DNA of 64,000 nt from Crocodylus rhombifer (lineage: Eukaryota; Chordata; Crocodylia; Crocodylidae): positions 186,001 through 250,000 of the forward strand of contig JAVSML010001086.1 in NCBI GenBank assembly GCA_038503035.1. The letters run 5' to 3'. The position numbers and the translations under genes were made by a program. Shown here piece after piece: positions 57,335 through 64,000 of the stretch. The first letter of the stretch is position 1. Each line of letters starts with the position of its first letter. Below the pieces are notes generated by a model that saw nothing but the letters and a program-made list of their open reading frames with translations, was not told the DNA's origin and did no database searches.

Positions 57335-58639
57335 TTTCAGGACAATTACACATCCTATGGGCATGGGCAGGAATTTTGTAGAAGGCACATCTGGGGTTAG
57401 GCAATCAAGATCAATCTTGAATGTATTACAATTTCTGTTCCTAAACCCTTTGACTTTGAAATAACAAGCACTTAACTAATCTCAGTTTGACATATTATGT
57501 ATTCACATATCAGCCATGTCTCTGTGGACAGTCCAGATTCTGACAGATACTGTGAATGGGTAACTAGACAATTTTAACTTAATGTCATGAACTGAGAATA
57601 GAGACTGAGTGTTATTCTTGGAGAAAAAAAAACTGGAACAGCAGAAGTGAGGGCTTCATTTCCTCCATGGGAAATATATATCCTTTGACAAGTCAGCGCA
57701 AACAAGGAGTGCTGAAATGGGTTGCTAGGCAACATTAATCTGTAGTAAAATTAAGTAGACTATTCAAAATGAGTAGGCTGGAGGAATATATATCTTTTAA
57801 AATTCATAATATGGCTTTTAAAAAAAGGAATATAAGTAGGTTACCACATAGAAAGAAAGCATAGAATAAATGGCAGGGAAAACGTAGGGTATTCAGTTTT
57901 CTAACTATGTGACAGAAATGGGAAAAGAGAGAAAGGAAGAGAAGAGGAGCATCAGGGAAAAAAGGAGACAGTAACATTTCAAGAACATAAATAGGCAGAG
58001 ATTTAAAACTTTAAACCAAGGTGATAATGTAAAAGGATAGGGGAAGATAAAAGAGATTGAAAAATTGATTTATAAATGTACTTGTTCAATTACTTAGTTT
58101 ATACATGTTCAGTGGGATTGCTGATGTTCTTGAAGGTTCTGCTACATTAGGGCTGGAGTGGAAAAACCATTAGGCATAAAATGCCTGATTAAATGCAGGA
58201 AAAGTCCTCCAGGGCACAGAATCCTCCCTTGCCAAGCATAGAAGTGGCTTCTCCCCTCTGTTTTTTTGTTTTGTTTTGTTTTGTTTTGCTTTGCTTTTTT
58301 AAGCTAGTGTATCCATTTAGACTTGGATACAAGGATTGGCGGATATAGAATTTGAAAAAGGGGAGTGCAGATCAGATGCTCCTTCCCATATAAAACAACA
58401 CATAATTAAAAGTAAACTAGAATCTTTATTAGGACTGGATTATTCTATTTAAGATTGAAGCAAAAACAAATATAACTTCATTGGAATGAGTTAGGAACAC
58501 TGTGCAGGACTATAAAATAGGTGCTGCACTACCCGGAGCAGTGAACAGACAGCATAATTGCAGAACAGAAGATAGCTTGACTGGTAGAACATCAAGACCA
58601 GTAAAAAGAAGAGAGGGTCGTTAACACATCACACTCATG
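57335..58639. other. Unassigned interval
   Basis: AT-rich; the only clear feature is the TTTTG repeat at 58262-58300. Confidence 0.55.
58262..58300. repeat. (TTTTG)n microsatellite
   Basis: Five TTTTG units, followed by two TTTGC-like units. Confidence 0.9.
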
Positions 58640-59592
58640 ATGCTGTGGTGTGGTGCCAGAGGACTGGAAAAGGGACAACATGGTTCCCATCTTCAAAAAA
58701 GGGGAGGAAGGAGGACCCGGAAAATTTTAAGACTGTGTCTTACCTCAATCCTGGGTAAACTTTTTGAGAAAATTATCATATCGTATGTCCATAGCGGGGT
58801 GGGCAAATGAGAATAGGATGGGATTCAGCACTGACCAGTACAAGGTGATGCACCTGGGGAGGAACAACCGGCACAATACCTACAGGTTGGGGAACTCCCT
58901 TCTTGTCAGTGCAGAGGCAGAAAAGGATTTTGGAGTCATCATTGATGCCAAGATGAACATGGGCCGGCAGTGTGGGGATGCAGTCAGGAAGGCCAACCAC
59001 ACCCTGCCACAGATGAATCTCAAGCAGGTCCAAGGAGGTGATCCTCCCTCTCTATGTGACACTGGTCAGGCTGCAGCTGGAGTACTGCGTCCAGTTCTGG
59101 GTGCCGCACTTCAAGAGGGATGTGGACAGCATGAAGAGGGTCCAGAGGAGGGCCACTCGCATGATCAGGGGGCAGCAGGGCAGGCCTTATGAGGAGAGGC
59201 TATGGGACCTGAACCTGTTTAGCCTCCACAAGAGAAGGTTAAGGGGGGACCTTGTGGCCTGCTACAAACTAGTCAGAGGGGACCAGCAGGCATTGGGGGA
59301 TTCCCTGTTTCCCCGAGCACTGGTAGAAGTGACTAGAAATAATGGTCACAAGCTGGCAGAAGGTAAATTCAGATTAAACATCAGGAGGCACGACTTCACT
59401 GTCAGGGTGGCTAGAATCTGGAACCAACTTCCAAGGGAAGTGGTGCTGGCTCCTACCCTGGAGGTCTTTAAGACAAGGCTAGACAATCACCTTACTGGGG
59501 TCATTTGACCCCAGTACTCTTTCCTGCCATGGCAAGGGATTGGACTTGATGGTCTGCTCAGGTCCCTTCTGACCCTACTAACTATGAAACTA
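58640..59592 (+). mobile_element. CR1 LINE 8, plus strand, internally deleted
   Basis: The copy begins in the reverse transcriptase fingers (DWKRDNMVPIFKK-like, ILGKLFEKIIISYVH). At about 58795 it jumps to WANENRMGFS in the region after the catalytic loop, then continues to the 3' end ACTATGAAACTATGAAA at 59592. About 500-600 bp of the palm region are missing. Same subfamily as the copy at 7058-8640. Confidence 0.9.
58795..59508 (+). pseudogene. CR1 ORF2 C-terminal domain
   Basis: Frames 58764-59192 and 59038-59508 give YKVMHLGRNNRHNTYRLGNS, EKDFGVIIDAKMNMGRQCGD, then [42 protein letters not shown] and ARIWNQLPREVVLAPTLEVFKTRL, up to the natural stop near 59508. One frame change sits near 59025. 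The polymerase active site is missing. Confidence 0.9.
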
Positions 59593-60164
59593 TGAAACGC
59601 TTATGGAATGAAGAGAAGGGGTCAGGTACATTATAATGATCCATGTAGTCAGTTGTCTCCCTCAGCACTGCCAGCTAGAAATGCTGTGGTCACTGTCAGG
59701 CAGTTGCTTTTAAACTTTCAGTAGAGCAGCAATCACAACGGGATGCCAGTGTACCAGTGCACCCCTTAGATCTGCCCCTAGATACACTGGTCCTGATCCC
59801 CACCAATACATAAACTCTGTCACCAAAATCCTGTACATGTTATGGCTGGAAGACTTTGAGGACCACAGCCTCACAGTATCCCAGTGCTGTTCTTGGCCAT
59901 CTACACAAACATACTTGAACCACATTGGGTCTGGTTAACACCAGGCCTTTTAAAAGTCAGTCATTGCAATTTTCACATTTGGTCTATAAATTCTGCCTTC
60001 ATTTATATCTGTTCAATTTCTTTTCTGTCATTAATGGTCATGAAGTAAATACAGTCATCAGAATATGGGCAACAAGATGGCAGTCTCCTGTTTATCTCTT
60101 CAGATTTAATAACTACACATTCATTCAAGATAAACATGAAAATGGGGTTAAAATGGTACAGACT
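59593..60164. other. Unassigned interval
   Basis: No recognised element. Confidence 0.5.
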
Positions 60165-60356
60165 GGCCATGTCTACACATGCACTTAACTGCAAAGTAGA
60201 CTATAAATAAGTAGCTGCAGAGCTAAGTATCACTATCTACACATGTGATGGTATTAAGCTGCAGTAAACTAATTAACACTGTAGTAAGATGGCACTGTCA
60301 GGGACAGTACTGTCTTACACTGGGGTAATTTACTGTGATTAAATACATGTGTGGCT
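60165..60356. mobile_element. TCTACAC-family MITE
   Basis: Left 'GGCCATGTCTACACATGC' and right 'ATACATGTGTGGCT' are partly inverted copies. The interior has AACTGCAAAGTAGAC and ACACTGTAGTAA words typical of the family. 'ACT' occurs on both sides. Confidence 0.55.
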
Positions 60357-62371
60357 ACTGACTGTGGGTATAAATTGTGCCTGGTCAGCCCAGTCAGCTG
60401 GAAGCCAGATTCCTGCCTGCTGCTTAGCCACACAACTCTGCATTTTCATGCCCCAAGCAGCTCCTCCAACACCTGACACCACCACCTATGCCCCCTGCCA
60501 GCCTCGGCCTGCTCTGTCATGGCCCAAATTGCTGCTGTCCTGAATTGATGATTTATATAAGATTAAGCCAAAAAAAAGGGATCAAAATATTGAAATGTAT
60601 AAACAGTTAACCAACTTGTCTTAGAATATAATATAAAATAATAATGCATTTTTGTGACTGTATAGATTTTGGTGAGAAAAAAAAGCTGACTCTCATGAAG
60701 GAAGGAAGGACGGAATATTTATATAATATACCTACCTTTGAAACATGTCATCATCTTAGGCTTAAGACAGTCACAGAAATGCAATGAGGAAAATGTTCCG
60801 TCTACCTTTTGCATTAATTGTTTCCAGAGACTCAGGCAAGCTGGAATAGGATAGGCTTTGCAGTGAGATGCCTAATAGATGGCACAGAAGCTGGCCCTTC
60901 AGATATGTATCTTTACACAAAAGTAGCATAACTAGGAGAGGGTGACGGAAGCACCAGCCCCAAGCACCAACTTAGAGCGGGTGCCAGAATAACCCCTCTC
61001 TCCAGGCCCTTTGACTTGGCAGAAGCATTACAGCCATAGGTGCCAGGTGTGGGAACACAGCAGTAGCGTCTCAGGGTTTGGAGTCCCAGGGGCGGGTAAG
61101 ACCGATCACCCTCCTCCCCCTGACTGCTCTCTGCTCTCCAGTGCCCAGCATCCCCTCCACCCACACAGAGGGGTCTTGTCCATGGTACACAATTAGTTAG
61201 TTATGCCTCTGCTACAGCCCTGTGTCTTGTAAGCATACACAGAGTAACTGAAATGTGACCTTAAACCCACTGAAGTTAATGCGAGTCTTTCTAATGATTT
61301 CTAGATTTCTTCTGGTTTGTTTTAGTTTAGCAAGCAAACAAGAGCCTCCATGCACTGAAGGAAAAAAGAATGTGTAAATAAGCAAGGAGCAGAGGATTTC
61401 ATTTGGAAAGCTTAGGTACACATCTTTATTAAATGTCTCATCACACAATTCCATTAACATTTGCACTTGGTTTATTGTTGTAGAGCAAAAAACTGAATTC
61501 ATGCTTGGGCTTTAACCGGAGCTCAAATATCCCATTAGTCCTGCTGCCTTCTATCCTTAATTTGGCACAACTTACCTTATTGCTTTCACCTTCTTCATTT
61601 CTGACTTTGACAGCAGCTGCAGTAGTCAGATCTGGCAGTTGCAGATCCCAGAGGCTAAGCTATTGAACATATTTTTTCACTAGTAGCCTTGTTTATCAGG
61701 ATGCTCATAAAGGTCAACTTTCCTTGGAAGCTGCTGTTCAGGTTAGATTGGCCTCTGTGAAACTGCCAAATTTTACTTTACACGTATTCACACTTGAAAA
61801 TAGATATTTTGTGACCACTCTCTAGCACTTGTGAATTGATTCACAGCACATTTTCAGCATATCTGACAGTAAATATAGATGTTTGCCAGAAAAGCAGAAA
61901 TTTCAACTCCAACCAAACTGGTAATGATAAAAAATAGCTCAGAGACAGAGGCAGAGACGTTTACTGGAGACACAGAGGCTTCCCTATTCAGAAACATGGA
62001 AAAGGTTGGGGTTGATCACTTTAGTTTAAATTAATGAAAGGAAATATGATAATTCTATGAATAAGAAGCAAAGCTATAGAGAAAGTAAACCCAGAGCTTT
62101 TTATCATTTTTCAGAGAATAAAAGTAAAAGCAATGTGTTTTACAACTAATGAAAGGGGGGAAATGTTTGTCTAACACATACGAAGCTTTGTAACTTTGCC
62201 ACTAGATAGCATTGGAAAGGAGTTTAGTACAATAGTGAGAATATTCACAATTAAATCAGATAAGATAAAAAACAATTGTAAAGGATATAAAACTTTGTAT
62301 TTCAGGGCAGTAGCCTTTGATGTCGCCTGCAATTTCTTGCTAATGCTTATGATGCATGCTGCATCTAAGAT
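60357..62371. other. Mostly unassigned interval
   Basis: 60920-61215 may be a small MITE ('GTAGCATAACTAG' at the left, 'AGTTAGTTATGCCTCTGCTAC' inverted at the right). The remainder shows nothing I recognise. Confidence 0.4.
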
Positions 62372-62870
62372 TTAGGCTATATCCATTTTGGTCTCAGAGG
62401 TAGCATCTACAGATGCAAATAGTGAAACACAATAAACTCTCACGTGGTTTGCAGTTGAGTCAGCTGCTCCTGGGTGCAGTGGCTTCATGTATATCTGGGA
62501 CTGCAGCAGTTAGAGCTGGGGTAGACCAGCCCCCGGCTGGCAGGGGGCTCAAACCCGGGCACTGGTGGCAGCATCCAGTGGCGGAGGGGCTGTCGGGAGC
62601 ATGAGGCTGCTAAAGTGCAGGGCTGGGCAGCATGCAGCCCCCACCCTTTAGCACCCTCGTGCCCCAGGCAGCCTTGATCGCCATTTCTGTGAGTGTTTTG
62701 GCAAAGTTAATTATTCCACTGTAAGATCATACTGTCCCCAACTGTACTAACTTACAGCAGAGTTAATCTATTGTGCCCTAATACTGGAACTTGTGTAGAC
62801 AGTGGTGATGCTTTACTGCAGAGTGAATAGTCAACTCTGCAGTAAAGTGCATCTGTAAATGTACCCAGAG
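62372..62870. mobile_element. TCTACAC-family MITE, longer form
   Basis: 'GGTAGCATCTACAGATGC' on the left and 'GTGCATCTGTAAATGTACCC' on the right are inverted. The interior (62515-62700) shares 'CCCCGGCTGGCAGGGGGC' and 'TTTAGCACCCTCGTGCCCC' with 15830-15990. Confidence 0.62.
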
Positions 62871-63585
62871 GTACTGAGATACTTTGAGGTACCTCCGTAC
62901 TTAAAATCTACACCATGCCCAAGACAGTGACCCAGTTTGACCGATTTTAGGTTCCTAGTATCCTATATTTTTAAAGGGGTACTTATGTTTCTGTGAAACA
63001 ATGACCGAGTTTAATAGACATGAGGTATTTAGGTGCTCTATACTCAGAATGGAAAGAAACAGGAAAATTTAAAAGGGGATTTGTAAAATCTAAAGGCAGA
63101 CAATGGCAAGTGCTAAGCCCAGAAGTGTTTCTAAATGCCTGTCTCCAGAGCTTTTGTGCCTTTTACTCACAATCCAATACACCTACCTTTAGGTCTGAGG
63201 AAAACACCTTGCTGCTGCTGCTTTTTTGCACTCTACAGGGCTCCACTTGAAGCTAGGCATCCACAAATGCAGGAGTCATGGATGAGGAGATCATGTAGAG
63301 AGAGTAAGGCACATCCCAGGAGATCAGTCAGTGGCTCTAGCTCTAGCTTCCAGTACAGTTTATACATTTCACATTAGACAGTCATTACTTTAAAACAAAG
63401 AAAAAGAAAAAAGCCCTGGTAGCAGGGACCAGAACCAAGTATTCATCCCTCCTCTGGGCCTCAGTCACAGGCATCCTACTTCTTGGGTCAATGTTATAAA
63501 GATTTGCTCTTGGGCTAAAGATGTGTGGCAGGAAGCATCGAACTGGAACTGGATTCAGTACTATTGGCAGGAGTAAGGCATGGCA
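62871..63585. other. Unassigned interval
   Basis: No recognised element; an A-rich run at 63392-63412. Confidence 0.5.
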
Positions 63586-64000
63586 GAAGGGTGACCACCT
63601 TTTCCAAATGGAAAGGTGGGACACATGCATGCATCTCCTCTACCTTCCCTCCCCCCACAATTGCATGGCTGGAGCAGAGCAGAGCCAAACAGAGTGGGAG
63701 TGGATGTGGGCTCCCTGCTGTGGGCTTGGGGCTCCCTGCCCTGATGCCCCTCCCCCAGGAGCCCTGGGTCATCTGTGTACCCCTGCCCACCCAGCAGCAG
63801 CAAGGGGCACAACTCCACACCACCACTTCTACCCCCACTGCTGCTGGGTGAGCCGGGGGTGACTCTCCATAGCAGCGCAGCCCACACAGGGTTCCTGGAG
63901 TGAGGGCAGCAGGGTAGGGATCCCCACGTCTGTACTGGGCAGCCTACATCTTTCGCCTCCCCATTTACAAGTCTTGGGGGGAATGTGCCCCCCATACCCA
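63586..64000. mobile_element. Probable left part of a DNA-transposon-like repeat, cut by window end
   Basis: 'GGGTGACCACCTTTTCCAAATGG' type start (short landmark) resembles GGGTGACCA-ended reptile MITEs. The rest is GC-rich and open in four frames, typical of MITE interiors. The right end is outside the window. Confidence 0.4.

Noticed and set aside
63515..63995. Overlapping 100-140-codon open frames near the right end
   Set aside because: All frames are open because of GC-rich composition, and the stretch looks like a repeat interior.

Overview
The window looks like non-coding vertebrate DNA from a sauropsid, most likely a crocodilian (a turtle is possible). Reasons: several CR1 LINE subfamilies dominate, there are hAT-type DNA transposons and short 'TCTACAC'-ended MITEs, Penelope-like (PLE) remnants, a MIR-like core-SINE and endogenous retrovirus (ERV) LTRs, and no L1 or Alu. 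I found no host protein-coding gene, tRNA, rRNA or CRISPR array. Every coding-looking stretch I recognise belongs to a mobile element and is broken. TTG and CTG starts make many open frames look longer than they are.

Layout. 0-3 kb: a hAT fragment carrying a PLE insert, an old CR1 end, and a hAT MITE (1820-2757) filled with a GC-rich minisatellite. 3.3-9.9 kb: a minus-strand CR1 with both ends but an internally deleted ORF2 (3318-6735), a 5'-truncated minus-strand CR1 (7058-8640), and two small CR1 fragments. 9.9-17.4 kb: mostly unassigned, with MITEs, a TG repeat and an AT-rich hairpin. 17.4-21.4 kb: a compound ERV locus. An antisense R-U5 segment is interrupted by an element containing an integrase remnant, an env remnant and a sense LTR; that inner element ends in inverted U5 sequence on both sides and has a 5-bp target duplication. 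22-33 kb: a 665-bp hAT MITE, 'TCTACAC' MITEs, a CR1 (30495-31810) and a fold-back hAT (32085-32862). 35.3-39.3 kb: the long relative of the 665-bp MITE, with a decayed minus-strand BED/hAT transposase and an inverted PLE insert. 39.7-40.6 kb: a MIR-like SINE and a CpG-rich solo LTR. 44-47 kb: two more CR1 copies. 50.9-57.3 kb: a near full-length CR1 split by a second CR1 end and by a solo LTR with a 5-bp duplication. 58.6-59.6 kb: a CR1 with an internal deletion. The last 0.4 kb is probably the left part of a repeat that runs off the end.

The elements work only as layers of insertion history. CR1 copies show the ORF1 SGNH-hydrolase domain, the ORF2 endonuclease and the reverse transcriptase in different states of decay. 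The two hAT copies share one PLE insertion, so it spread by hAT movement or by duplication. The most unusual locus is the ERV at 17.45-21.40 kb. Its structure is best explained by non-canonical reverse transcription that gave a DNA with two U5 ends which integrase still used.
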